64,000 nt of DNA from Onchidella celtica (Eukaryota; Mollusca; Gastropoda; Systellommatophora; Onchidiidae): NCBI GenBank assembly GCA_963931925.1, contig OZ007576.1:19112203-19176202 (forward strand). The letters are read 5' to 3'. The notes under the pieces are model-generated. The model was not told where the DNA came from. It worked only from the letters and a program-made list of their open reading frames with translations, and made no database searches. Positions 34,861-46,968 of the stretch are shown piece after piece (within the stretch, counting starts at the first letter, position 1; every line of letters starts with the position of its first letter). Position numbers and translations under genes: made by a program.

Positions 34861-35732
34861 TACTAGTTGGCCCGATGACTCGGGGAATAGACAGTTGTGA
34901 TTTTAAAGTTGAGTTTCAATTACCAATCAGTAAATTGAAATTTCTTGTCATACTTTTTTAATTCTTTCACCTTTCACCTTTTATTTAGTCATTGTTCGTC
35001 CACGGCAGGATGTAGCCCTTCGACAATGACTTCCATTCCTTTCTGTCTGATGTCTTCCTCATCCATGTTCTTTTCCCTCTTTTTTCAATATCATCCTGCC
35101 TTCTTCTTCCTGGACGTCCCAGTGTTCTTTTTCCTGGTTGCCATTCAGTGCAGCGTTTTGTCCATCTATTGTCATTCATCCTTCCCACATGTCCAGCACA
35201 ATGCCACTTTTGTTGTAGCATGAATTTGACTATGTCCGTTGGGCTTTGTTAGTTTGTGTATTTCCGAGTGGGGAATTTTATCTTGTAGTCTGACGTGAAG
35301 CCATTCTTCTGTCCATTGCCCTGTGGGTAGTTTTTAATTTGTTCGTAATTTGTTTTGTAATCGACCGTGTTTGGCAATCATAGGTAATCGTTGGAGTAAT
35401 GCACTGATTAAACACTTGTCTCCTAAGGGACATTGGCAGTTCGTAGTCCAGGAATATCTCTCTGTTTTTTCCAAAGCAGCTTTTTGATTCTACTCGAAGA
35501 AATGCGACTTTTCTTTCCGGCTCAAAATGTCTAAACATTTTCTTCTGTTCAACTCAGTTGTGGCTCAAAATCAACGAAAGTATTAAAAATATAGCGAACT
35601 CCAAGACCTTTTAAATATGCCCTAGTACAGCTTTACGTCTTTCTATGCCTAATATGACATTTTGTAGAATTCAAGGCTCAGCGGTTGAAACACCTTTCAG
35701 GATTACATTGGAGGCCTTACTTTCTTTATAAT

Positions 35733-35768
<36 letters not shown>

Positions 35769-35770
35769 CA
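34861..35770 (-). mobile_element. Family G repeat, copy 2, split by an RTE LINE
   Basis: Outer parts (34861-34965 and 35480-35770) match the family G copies in reverse: TACTAGTTGGCCCGATGACTC at the left and GGAGGCCTTACTTTCTTTATAA at the right, followed by (GAT)n at 35732-35768. The middle is a LINE fragment listed separately. Confidence 0.78.
34966..35479 (-). pseudogene. 5'-truncated RTE-clade LINE (RT carboxy end), nested
   Basis: On the minus strand one frame (to about 35278) reads FLDYELPMSLRRQVFNQC and TKQITNKLKTTHRAMDRRM, and a second frame (34985-35221) reads KWHCAGHVGRMNDNRWTKRC, GRPGRRRQDDI and WMRKTSDRKEW. These are the conserved carboxy motifs of RTE/BovB-like reverse transcriptases. 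The two frames are separated by a frameshift or stop between 35221 and 35278. The 3' tail repeats AAAGGTG, as RTE tails often do. The insertion is flanked by an imperfect ~12-bp duplication (34953-34965 and 35480-35491). Confidence 0.8.
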
Positions 35771-35889
35771 GATGTTGAAATCTATACAAACCTTTTTTTT
35801 TTCAAAACTGTACGGGTAAAAATGTTTTTTCACGAGCTTTTTCTAGTTATATTTGTATTTGTGAAATTTAAACTGATCAAGTTCTGAAA

Positions 35890-35990
35890 ACCAAACTACA
35901 GTAAGGTACCCAAGAATCCCCTGAAAGGAGCAATATGGCCATTATCACGCCGGTGCACAGTAAAAAACCCAAACTCAAACGCAAAGTAGT
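35890..35990 (+). repeat. Family E tail fragment, copy 3
   Basis: ATATGGCCATTATCACGCCGG then AAACCCAAACTCAAACGC, matching the family E 3' core and tail. Confidence 0.5.
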
Positions 35991-36395
35991 TTTTAATATT
36001 TATGTTATTTTTAGGTTTACATGTAGTTGTTAGGATTTTACGACATTCCTGTTTTTTAAAAGTTTTTTTGTTTTTTTTTGTAGTTGTTGCTCTGTTGTTC
36101 TGTATCCTTCCTTCTCTCTCTCCTGCGTGTTTTCCTTCATTCTTGCCTTTTTCCTTCAGTTTCACATATTTTTCCATAGTTCCTGCAGTTTTCCTCCGTT
36201 CCCTTCTTTGTTCTTCCTATTAAATTTAAAATCTTCTATATTCATCTATCTTTTCCTGTTCTCCTCTCTGGCTTTTCTTCATCCCTTCTGTTTTTTTTCC
36301 TTATGTTTTTTATTCATTTTCTTCATAAATGATGAATGTTTTTCCAAAACTGGGTAAGTCAAATTTTGCAAGAGTTATGGTTTCTTTCAGATAGT

Positions 36396-36535
36396 CATTC
36401 AAATTTAATGTCAGACGCGGTGCGAGTGTTCAGTTTAAACTTGATGTGTCCCGTCTTTACCCCAGGATAAAAACGGGACATGTCACGTTAGTTTCAAATG
36501 AACACTTACACCGCGTCTTACACAAATTTTGAATG
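36396..36535. mobile_element. 140-bp palindromic foldback element
   Basis: The left arm (CATTCAAATTTAATGTCAGACGCGG... to CCCGTCTTTACCCC, quoted in part) and the right arm pair along almost their whole length around a centre near 36464: AGACGCGGTG/CACCGCGTCT, GTGTTCA/TGAACAC, TGTCCCGT/ACGGGACA. Non-coding. It fits a very short MITE or a foldback. Confidence 0.75.
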
Positions 36536-38409
36536 AAAATCTTCAAATAATTATGTTTCTCTTCCCCCATGCCCCAAATTTTCCTCTTTTCTTCCACATT
36601 CTATTGTCCTCCATCCGTTCTTATTCCTCCATTTTTTTTTAAAGTTTCCTGTCACTCTTTCTCTCCCACGCACTGTAGAAACGCACTCGCGCACTCACTC
36701 TCTCTATCCGTTTGCTTCTTCCGCATTCTCCCGTCCAGACTTCTCAGATTCCACGATCTTAGCCCGAACAGAAAAAGAAAAAACAAAACACGGCGATAAA
36801 ACTTTTGGATCAAAGCTTCGGAACAATGTGAGATGAAAAGTCTTGTCATTCGCGCAGAATTTGGCGCCCCTTAACGAACACAGCGCCTGGGAGTTATCGG
36901 TAAGAACTGTGGGTGAAGCACGCCAAAAACTGGAGTGATAAGCTCGTCATAGACCTTGATCAGTTCACTGGCACTTAACGAAAGAAAAGCGATGAGTGAA
37001 TAATATTCTACACATGGAGACAGTTCTCGACACCTTTTATCTATATCATATATGAAAAATATATGTCTACAAACAGGTCAAAAAAAAGTTTTAAAAAGAG
37101 ATGAAAACAAGAAAAATAATTTAAGAGGTGAATTAGTTTAGCCTGTATATAAATATAACTGATTTTAAGTCGGATTGATATAATTTTATGTACATTATAT
37201 ATTTACACATTATGTTTTCAGATCGATTATTTATCTTTTAAATGATGTATTTGGTGCTTTGCATGTACAACCCAATATTATACCATTTTTAGGGATGGAT
37301 TGTTCCAGTTTTATTTGTCTTTACGGTCCATCATTTTAACATATTTATATCTCACATGGTGTTCATTTATTGATTGTATGTGAAGCATTATATTGGTTAA
37401 ATACCTTGAAATAAAATTATTTTAAAAAAATAATAATTTTAGAGGTTTTCTCCTCAACGTCTTTGTCTGCAGTTGCAAATAAATTCAAATTACATTATAC
37501 TATCTGTAATTTTCTATTTATTAATTTTGTTTGCTTATTTGCTGTTTCAATCGATGCTCGGGTTTGTTTTTGTGTTTTTTTTCTCATTTTTCAAAAAAAA
37601 TCTTTCAACGTTATTTATATACTTCAGCCTTTGCCCAAACGAAATAGGTTATGCCCCGGGGGAAAAAAATTATTAAAAGAAATGGAGATTATCGCAAAGA
37701 TTAAATTTCCTTCTCTTCCACCGGTACCATAATGTGTTGATTTGTTTAATTTTTGTTGGAATCAAATTACTTCTACAGACGTATCATTACGTCAGAACTT
37801 GATTTTGAAACAAAAGTATTTTAGGCCGAAAATGGCGTAGTCTCCCCACCTCTCCTGTTTTTGTATTTCAAACGTGGACATGGTTTTGTTTGTTTGTTTG
37901 TTTGTCTTTTGTCTAAATTAGACAGCTAACTGGAATTCGCTATTGAATTCACTCCCATCACTCCTCGGGGAAAAAAAAAACCCTGATATTTTGTTACTTT
38001 GTCTTCCATGAATTTTCACATATGACGGGTCTATCAATTGGCCTACACGTGATTTGTTTGCACTAGTGTGACAAGTGAACAGTTCTTATTCTATATTTTT
38101 ATTCCTTAGTCATTAGGTTTCAAAGCATTTTCCTAATATTCAGTTTCCACCGGTCCAGGGTTATCTATCAAACAAAAGTCTTAGTTTTATGCCGCTTTGT
38201 TATTTACTTTGCTAGATTATATTAATAATACTGAATGAGCTTTCAAGCAAACCCAAAAATAATGATGAAATTATCTGAATTATGGACAAACCAATTTTCA
38301 CCAGAATATTCTTTGTTTCTCATCGAAAACTGTGACAAAAGAACTAACCAATGTGTGCTGTCACTGGACCAGGAAATGCACGAGTGGCAACAACTTTAAA
38401 TCACCCTTA
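36536..38409. other. Intronic DNA without recognised genes
   Basis: T-rich stretches and short homopolymers. The frames are low-complexity. Confidence 0.45.
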
Positions 38410-38900
38410 TAAAAATATGACAACAAGAAAAAGTTGAACGTAGCGAAGCCTGGGGTAAGAAGTAATACAGAAGGAATACAATCAAAATGCAAATGAAAAG
38501 CAAAGGCAAATCAAGTTTTCGGTCTGACTTTCTTCAGGTAAAAAAATGTAACACAGGATAGGTCAGTACACCGAAAGCTTGATTTGTCTTTCCTTTTGTA
38601 TCGTTTTTGTATTATTTCTTCGCGAGGGTTTGCAACATACAACGTTAACTTTTTTACCACATTTTGACTTTTCTTCGAGCCTTTTCTGCAACCCCACAGT
38701 TTTTCTATGGTGTTTTATATTTACATCAGCGTTGCATGCCAGAATTACGTTAGTTCCCACATCCGACGCAATGGTGCAGTGTGCAGAGGACTTTTACCCA
38801 GTTACGGTAAATCCCAGGTTCGAATTCCACTCGGTTCAGGATTCAGTCTAAAAGATCATTTTTTAATTATTTATTTTTTTTTGCGGTGTTTGTACGGGAC
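38410..38900 (+). mobile_element. Composite repeat with a tRNA-derived SINE head
   Basis: 38410-38520 resembles 21940-22075. 38640-38725 (TTTTTTACCACATTTTGACTT, CCCACAGTTTTTCTATGGT) resembles 52980-53045. At 38766-38835, GCAATGGTGCAGTGTGC and AGGTTCGAATTCCAC look like pol III boxes A and B. Boundaries between the parts are uncertain. Confidence 0.5.
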
Positions 38901-39349
38901 TTACTCTTCGGTGGCTTGGCGGGAATTCAAGTCTTGTGGCTGATACAAACCTCATTGGGCTGAAAAAATGCATGAATGTTGTCAATGTGTGACTTCTTAA
39001 CATGGAAATGTTCAGTTTGTTTTTTCAGATGTTTTGCTTACTGCTTCATTACGTTTATAGGTGTTGTTGGTGTTGTTTTTTGTTCTAAAGGGACATATCG
39101 TCGTCATTGAAAATGTTTAGGTACTTCCTAGTTGTGCTCCTCTGACGTCAAATTCCATCGGTTTGTAGTTATAAGCCTTGCGTTTCAAATGGTATAATGT
39201 TTAGATATTATCATACTTCAAGTGAAATACTAAAAGCAAAAGTGTGAAGGGCAGCTTGACCTACAATAGTAACTTTTCCATTACAAGTTGGTCAAGCAGG
39301 TTTGGTGCCTTTAAAAAAAAAAAACCCAGTTGTTAATGTATCAACTTTA

Positions 39350-39731
39350 TATTATAAAGGAAGTAAGGCTTTCAATGTAAGGCTTTTTAACCGCTGAGCC
39401 TTAAATTCTACAAAATATATTATGCATAAACAGGCGCAAAGATGTACGTGGACATATCTTAAAAGGTCTTGAACTTCGCTATGTTTCTTAAACAAAGGGA
39501 TAGGTCTTTCCATAACACTTTCGTTGATTTTGAGCCACAAGAGTTGAACAGGAGAGCGTGTTCCAACATTTTGAGCCGGGAAAAAAAAGGCCCATTTCTT
39601 TGAGTAGATTTAAAAAGCGTGACAGGAAATTTCGTTCTGCTCCTCATAGCTCAATTTACACACTGGTGATGGAAATTCAACTTTAAAAATCATATCTGTG
39701 CATTCCTCGAGTTTGCGGGCCAACTAGTATC
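39350..39731 (+). mobile_element. Family G repeat, copy 3
   Basis: ATTATAAAGGAAGTAAGGCTT to GCGGGCCAACTAGTAT, collinear with 8989-9347 (TTTTTAACCGCTGAGCC, TTCGTTGATTTTGAGCCAC, GTGACAGGAAATTTCGTTC). Confidence 0.78.
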
Positions 39732-41679
39732 TGAAAAGCAATGACGTTATATAAACTAGAGGATAGCATATATTTTCTTTTAAAGTTAAAGTATTTCATT
39801 TTTTTTTTTCAAATTCAAGGCCATTTCGAATTGTTCATCTTCGCTTAAATGAAAGTAAACTAATCTTAGAAATAAGGTTTAGTTGTTTTTTTAGCTGACC
39901 AGTTTTGGTTGAGAGTTTTGAAACTCTAAGATAAGGTAAAGTTATAAGTTTACTTTACGTGGTTTCTCTCTCCCAACTTCTTGTTTGGTTCACATCTCTA
40001 CATACTGCAATTTCAACCCCAGCGGTCAGTCTATCTGTCCAGGGCATGTTGGCCAGTTTGAGACCAGGAAAAGGCCTCGGTCTTATCATATCATAACAGA
40101 ATGCACACGTGCTGAGAGGCCCTCACCCACTGGTCCTTGTGGGCGCCTCGCTCGGACTATCGAAAACAGGTGCTCCGTGTACTAGGAGCTGTCTGAGGGG
40201 AGATAAGTGTGACTAAATGATGAGATCTGTAACGTACAACCAGGTCAGCTCTGATCGGTTAGTTCTTCCTTTGGTCTGTACGCGAGATTGTCTGTTAGTA
40301 AACCTGACCGGCTTCAGGCGTCCATTGTTAAAGCGAGTGGTCGAAAGAACAGAAAACGAGCCCGATGCTGTGTGTTAGCAAATCAGTCTTGTATATAATA
40401 ATTATGTACATTTATTTCTGTACACGTAGTTACGCTATTCTCTAGTACATGATTATATTATATGTTTAGATTGTGTCTGTTCTCTGTTATAACACTCTAT
40501 TTTCCTTGTATGTTCTCTGATATAATGTTCGTTCTATTTGAACTGACCTTTGATTTTGAAGACCTCGTGTGAAAATGTGCATGTTTCTAGTATTTTCTGG
40601 GAAAAGGGGGGGGGGGGAACATCGAGCATTGGCGCATCGAACATACGTTACAACCAAAAACAAAAAACTCCTGTGTTTTGAAATATTTTAAACAAAATAT
40701 TTTTGAACAAAGTTAAGAATCGGCCCAAAGCATCAGGCTATAAAACATAATATTCAAGCCATGCAGATCGTAAAATCATAATTCAACTTTCTGTGGTCCA
40801 TCTCAACTGTATGCCAACTCGGTGTAGGAGATCAAATCAGTCCTGATATCATTCAAAGTTGAGTGGCTATTTGGGAAATGTTGGCAAAATATTCACAAAA
40901 ACATTTTTGTTATCAACTTGTGAACAGTTTCCGAAAATGTTATTGTGATCATGTTGTGGCCAAACAGCTAAATAAACCTTATCCTAACGTTAAACCTTTC
41001 CAAAGTGTTTACTGTGCAAACAAAGCCCAGTTTGATCTCATGAAGACAATAGCCATTCTGTTGTTTTAATCCTTCAGATATTGAGGTGTCATTATTACAA
41101 AATTACTACAGCTTAGATCTATTTTTGTTTTGGTTTTGGCGAAATGAAATTGTTTCAGCTACCGCACGTTACTTCTGACTCATGAAGTGAGTATAACATG
41201 AAATATGCGTGCACGTGCAACTTGACAGTCCATCGGGATAGTGCGTGGGGCTGATACATAGAGAGACTCAAGTAATACCCGGGCTGATACAACAACAGAT
41301 TGGTGCAGCGCCTCACGTATAGAATATGATACAGGTACTAGCGATTTAACGCACCATGCTTTTCATAACTCATTTTTTTTTTTAAACCGTGGCATGGGAG
41401 ATGACAGGACAGTCACGTTGATTTTGCAATAATTTGAAGTTCTTATGCTCATTTTCCAGTCCATCTCCAGTAGAATTTATTCACCGGGCCACATGCCTCC
41501 ATAGATTGAGAGAGCGTACGCGGAAATTTGAAAAAAAAAAAACAACAACAAAAAAATACACTCATCATGTTTGAAGAAAAACGATACATCTATCTGTATG
41601 ATTCTGTGGCACCTACAATGATTTTTTTGACAATTTTGGTCGCTCTATTTGTTTAGTGGCAATCTTTTAAATACGTTTT
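39732..41679. other. Intronic DNA without recognised features
   Basis: The frame near 39985-40185 has no identifiable domain. No recurrent repeat seen. Confidence 0.45.
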
Positions 41680-41950
41680 TGTTTATTTGTTTGTCTGTTG
41701 TTTGGTTGTTTGGCTGTTTGGTTGGTTGGTTGGTTGGTTGGTTGGTTGGCTGGTTGGTTGGTTGGCTGGTTGGTTGGCTGATTGGTTGGTTGGCTGGTTG
41801 GTTGGCTGGTTGGTTGGCTGGCTGGTTGGTTGGTTGGCTGGCTGGTTGGTTGGTTGGTTGGTTGGTTGGTTGGTTGGTTGGTTGGTTGGCTGGTTGGTTG
41901 GCTGGTTGGTTGGTTGGCTGATTGGTTGGTTGGCTGGTTAGTTGGTTGTT
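41680..41950. repeat. (TTGG)n / TTGGCTGG microsatellite
   Basis: About 260 bases of TTGG with regular GGCT variants. Both strands are open because the tetranucleotide lacks stops, giving W-L-V-G and N-Q-P-T repeat translations that are artefacts. Confidence 0.97.
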
Positions 41951-43782
41951 TGGTCTGATCCATGCTGTTACCTCCCCGTACAACCAAATACAATCAATAC
42001 TGAAGCCATCAGCTTTTCTTTTCTGCATTACTGCAAGTCTGACAGTACACCTGTATCCTTACTCCCTCTTCCCCCTTCTCTCTCCTACAGCCCCCCCCCC
42101 CCATTTCCACCACCACCACCGTCAGTCAGTCCCATCTCCAAACTATCCATTTCTCCATCCACCTACCTTTGTATTTCTCATCTCGCACCACTACAAGTGC
42201 AACACCAACAGTTGCGTACAGACCCGTACCTCTGGCCGAGCGCGGTCCACCAGCCGCAGGTTCTGACACAGGAATGCCCTTAAGTAAACTCATCAGTGTC
42301 AACCTTCGCACAGCCTAATATAATTAATTATACATCGCCATTCTCATCAACCATTATGATCAACATTATCATGCTCCCAACTCGCCCGTTCTCCCTTTTC
42401 TTTCAATCACAACTCATTCAGCGTAACAACTTTACATTGCGTACCTAATAACAACGCTGCAGTGCTAACGGCCGTAACCCAACAATACAATTACAAAGTA
42501 CGTGTGTTTGAATCGTTAAATTAAATAACAATTTCGTTTTCTGAAAGAAAAAATCTCTCATTTAAAAAGATGAAGTTTATGAAATTTATCGTAATCAGTT
42601 TTCTCCTGGCTGGGCATTTGGAACTGTGGCGAACAATTGGCCAGATGTTCAGGAATTGCTGTTTATAAAATACATGTAAATATAAAATACGGTCTTGGAT
42701 AGCCTTTGCAGCCTTGGAAATAGCGAACAGATCAGGAATGCACGAATGAAGAAAAATTAATGTTCTGTAATGCGACGGGCTGCGTTTTGAGTGACGCTAT
42801 GAGAACAAAATGGGCAATGCTGATCGTTATTAAGGAAATACATTGTACGGGAAATTTTACGGCCGCATATTCCAGAATCGGCCACATGGTGTCAAAATCA
42901 ACAATTGAGAATGTATGGTCCATTTGGAAAAACACGCGTTTTCGTGGAACAATCCTCTTTTCATTGCCAGTTCCCGGTTAGTGATGCAGATGGGACGACA
43001 GATTTTACAACCAACTACAACTAGGGGAAAAAAATCGTAAAGTTTAAAAAAAACGCAAAGTTTATTGTCTCAAATACCTAGCTTAAAACAAAGGTATGTT
43101 TGACAGAAATTCCGGAGACAGACGCGTTGAATTGTTAGAAATGTCAAACAGAACTCTGTTTTAAGAGCCTTCGTGCGCTTTTTTGAGCGTTGAACTTTAA
43201 ATGCGGTGCGTAACAATGCAATTACGAACACGTGAAACTGCGATTTTCTAGTAAATAAACGATAAAATAGATTGAGTTACGTGTTGAGCGTTTTATGTGA
43301 TTTGTGATAATCATTTTGTTCAGGCTCGCTGTTAACTTGTTAGGGCACACATCTGGAAGGTTCTGGATTTATTTAATGAAGCATGTTCCAGCGAATGGCC
43401 ACCGCACTTAACGTGTGTAATTTGTGAACAATTGTCTACAGAATGTTTACAGTAGCGGTGGTGGAAGATGAAGTGGGTTATAAATCTGAAAGACTGTCAC
43501 TTGCTATGTGATATGGAGTTTATTATTTATGTTCTGTGGGAACCGGGGGTCAGCTTTTTGTAGGCTCAGTGACTTTACAGTATAAATAACAAGGAGAGAG
43601 AGGAGAGGTGAGCAAAGCAAATTCAGTGCATTGTTTGCGCCATATTTATATTTTCATAATGGTTTTGTGTCTGTGACGTCATATTGTGCATGTCTGTGTG
43701 TTTGTGGGGGGGGGGGGAGGCTGTACTTTTGAAAATAGCTAATTGAAGTTTGTTTTTCAGGTCTTCTAAATACACGGTCATT
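41951..43782. other. Intronic DNA without supported genes
   Basis: 42090-42270 is relatively GC-rich and open in two frames, but no domain or paired splice sites convince me. Confidence 0.4.
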
Positions 43783-43984
43783 CTAAGTGGTCTTGCCCAC
43801 AGCATCGGTTCCGCTCCGCTGTTTTTACGGGCAGTGTCGTAAAACATTCTTTGCCTCTGTATACATGTCCATAACACCCGTTCCGCTCCGCTCCGCTCCT
43901 CACCGCTGTAGAGGCAAAGAGAGTTTTTCATACGTCATTTTCCGTAAAAACAGCGAAGCGGATGCTGTGGACAAAACCGCTTAG
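43783..43984. mobile_element. Family D foldback MITE, 202 bp
   Basis: Ends CTAAGTGGTCTTGCCCACAG and CTGTGGACAAAACCGCTTAG; the inverted match continues inward through GCATC(C)G...CCGCTGTTTTTACGG. The inner halves also pair (TCTTTGCCTCTGTA with TAGAGGCAAAGAGA), so the element is largely one hairpin. No coding capacity. Confidence 0.8.
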
Positions 43985-44076
43985 TACTGTTGAATATAGT
44001 CGTGTCTAATAAAATGGCATGAGAAACAGTTTCCAGTGGGTAGAGCAAGTCTAGCTCCCGGTGACATCTCTTACTG

Positions 44077-44148
44077 ATGTGTGTGTGTGTGTGTGTGTAT
44101 GTGTGTGTGTGTGTATGTGTGTGTGTGTGTGTGTATGTGTGTGTGGTG
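44077..44148. repeat. (GT)n microsatellite
   Basis: About 36 GT units with a few AT interruptions. Confidence 0.97.
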
Positions 44149-45267
44149 TGTTTTTGTTTGTTTGTTTCATTTGTAAATTGCCATTCGAGATGGAATTCAT
44201 TGAGCTGCAGGCCAATTTTCCACACATATTTTCTCAGTTTGCACTCGGCTTGATAGAGAAAAGAGGAAATGAAAAGTAAAAATATGTAGATGGGACCAGT
44301 AAAATATGTGTTGAATTGAAAGTTTGGGTAGCAGATTGAAGGTTTGCAACTGTCGTCACGATAACAAAAAACCTGCTTAAGAAGTGCACAATAGATTTTC
44401 TGGTTATTATTATTGTCGAAATAGGACGTGCCAATAACAATCGGTGATATTTTGCTTCATCTTTTTTTTTTTCCTTTATATAATTCATGTGAAGAGAATT
44501 TTGTATTCATATTTTGTATTTGTAGACTTCTTTAATCCCATTTGGGAAATTTGCCTTAGTGTCATCGCAGCCCATTTACAACTGGAGCAGACACGTGGTG
44601 GGCACAGTGTAGCGCCTGTCGGTGTTGTTGTTGTGTTTTTTTTTGGGGGGGGGGGGGGAGGAGGGAGGAAGAGGAGGGAGAGGGGGAGGGAGTGTTGCAA
44701 TAAATAAACACTTTTTTTTTTTTGTGAATGATGTAAATTGAACTGGTTGTAAATGAATGAAAGAGTGAAGTGCTGTTAAATAACTGTTTATTAATTAAAT
44801 CTGTCGTCCACCCATGAAAAGTCAAGGAATATTTGGAGAGTTGTCAGCCAGGTACAAGAATGTATTATGTCCAACTTTGTCCATTGCTCATACATGCTTG
44901 TTGATATTAATTACCCAAATAAAACTATTCATGTGACCATGCTGAAGTTACTGCAATTATTTGAATTTTCATTAAATTTACAAATTTCAAACTCATTTTT
45001 CTCAATTTGACTATTTTGGACCTAAAACATTCTGGTTGCCAACCCTTGATTTAAGGTATTAGCCATGACTATACAACAGCATTATTTTGTTTCGTCCATT
45101 TATTTACTTATTTATTTGTTTGTTTGTTTGTTTGTTTATTATTTCTTTTTATTTTATCTTATTTTGTTTCACTCCCTCTTTGTTTCTTAATACATGGTTT
45201 CGTGTGTTTCAGAGAAAATATATTTTATCGAAACTTTTTTGGCTCAACTTGTGATAGCTCAAGCTAC

Positions 45268-45480
45268 ACCATCATGCCCTCCCTCATGCGCCCTTCACGG
45301 TCTATTTGGGTACACTTTCTTTATGTTTCGTATTAAGGATTTTAAAGTTTATTAATAGACTTAAATATTTTCATATAATTTTATCACATTGGTAAAGTTC
45401 TCAAAGTTGCTTTGTTTGGATGTGAACAAAGTTTTGTAAATGAGTGTAAAGAACGTATTAAAATCAAGCTGCAGATCTTA
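45268..45480 (-). repeat. Family E retroposon body, copy 4
   Basis: GCGCCCTTCACGGTCTATTTG, ATTTTATCACATTGGTAAAG and GTTGCTTTGTTTGGATGTGAA match 18850-19120 and the reverse complement of 16790-17077. The (GAGTTT) tail is missing. Confidence 0.6.
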
Positions 45481-45833
45481 GCCTCTCTCAGACAGCATTC
45501 AAGAGGGATAAAATCTTGTTTTAATTCCTTTCTTCCGCTTGACGTTCGCCGTTTGCCTTTCGATTATAAGGAGGGAAAAGCTTATGACGCAATATTTTTC
45601 TGTGCGCATCGAGCAGTTTTGACGTGTGAGTATCCGTCAGTTGCTCGGCATCAGTGGCATGAGCCAGGCTAGGGCGAGGTGATGGTACACAGAGTCGTGT
45701 GACGTGTCCCTTGGGGGGATGTAGCGTCGTGAAATCTGGCACGGGGGTGATTGTTTCTTGTGTGGGTTGGAGCGTGGGGGGGGGGGGGATGAGGGAAGCA
45801 GGAGAGGAGGAGAAGGAGGAGGTATTTGAATAT

Positions 45834-46095
45834 GGCTGTTGTTATAGGTACGTAAGCATTCCAAGCGTTTTGCCCTAAGGGAGCGTACGTAAGCCTACCT
45901 ACCCCTAACCCCGTCCTTATCCTCAATCCTCAATCTTATCGAATCCCTAACCCTGAAATCTGAAAGAATAATTAATTAAGGCTCTGGTCAGGAGTATTTC
46001 GGGATGAGCGCTTTAGTTCTGGAGTCACAAAAGGCTTTAAACTACGCACCCCTAGGAAAAAAATCTTGGGGGACGTAAGTACTTGTCAAAACATT
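45834..46095 (-). mobile_element. Family A MITE, copy 5
   Basis: GGCTGTTGTTATAGGTACG, TTTTGCCCTAAGGGAGCG, ATCTTATCGAATCCCTAAC and, at the end, CTTGGGGGACGTAAGTACTTG. Shortened in the interior (the AGGAGGAAAACA segment is absent). Confidence 0.78.
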
Positions 46096-46180
46096 CTTTG
46101 AATATACAATTTAAAAAACCAAAAACGAGGGAACAACTTTAGAATTTAAGTCAAAGGGTATTACAAAAGACATGCCTTAT

Positions 46181-46580
46181 GTTGACCGTTGGTCAAGAGT
46201 CAAAGTGCTCGCCTTTCATGCCGAAGGCACCGGGTTCGATACCCTGTCGGTGCAGGCATTTGGGGTTTTTTTAGGGGGGGGGGGGAGGAATTTCTGTCAT
46301 TGATCCAATGGTAGGTAAGATCGAGCACCTAGTTTTCTAGGAAAAGGGCAAAAAAATTCGGAGGGCCCGTGTGCACGTTGCGCACGTTAAAGATATCTTG
46401 GCAGTCAAACGTCGAAAAGAGCAGGCCGAACAAGGCCGCAGTCAGGACAAAATTCTAAAAAAAAGCTAATCCCTACCACAAAAACACACAGAAACAAGAA
46501 CGAAAAAAATACAAACAAGAAAAGTGAAGTGTAAAAGCCAAGAGGTGAGAACATCCTATGATAAAGACCTAAACACAGTT
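46181..46580 (+). mobile_element. tRNA-derived SINE (family F), copy 3
   Basis: GTTGGTCAAGAGTCAAAGTGC (box A region), CGGGTTCGATACCCTG (box B), then ATCGAGCACCTAGTTTT, CGTTAAAGATATCTTGGCAG and ATAAAGACCTAAACAC, collinear with 20352-20727. Carries a G-run insertion at 46276. Confidence 0.83.
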
Positions 46581-46889
46581 CCGAGATCAGGAATGACAGC
46601 ACTAGATGTGAAAACTGTCGGTTGCTCATTAAGGGAGGAGCTAGGCCTCAAAATTTGCTCAACTTCTCGTGATGGCTGAGACCTTAAATTAAATATTCTT
46701 TTACTTTTTATGAGTGGACGTCAGATTTATTTAATAGTTTGTTTGTTGTTGTTGTTTTTTGTTTTGTTTGTTTGTTGTTGTTGTTGTTGGGAGTGGGGGA
46801 TTGGGGGGGGGGGGGTGTCAGATTGAAATGCGATTTGGTCTGTAACCATTGTATGCATGACTCCATGAATTTTATATTGAATACAAATA

Positions 46890-46899
46890 AACAGATGAA

Positions 46900-46966
<67 letters not shown>

Positions 46967-46968
46967 AC
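46890..46968. repeat. (AAAT)n microsatellite
   Basis: About 19 AAAT/AATA units. Confidence 0.97.

Noticed and set aside
38766..38840. Possible tRNA gene
   Set aside because: Box B is clear but no cloverleaf is seen; better explained as a SINE head.
39985..40185. Possible LINE or gene fragment
   Set aside because: No motif match strong enough in any frame.
41649..42028. Open frames with W-L-V-G and N-Q-P-T repeats
   Set aside because: Produced by the TTGG tetranucleotide array; no domain, and several overlapping frames are equally open.
42040..42290. GC-rich open patch that might be an internal exon
   Set aside because: Two competing frames, no recognised domain, no matched acceptor/donor pair with phase that fits the T-box exons.
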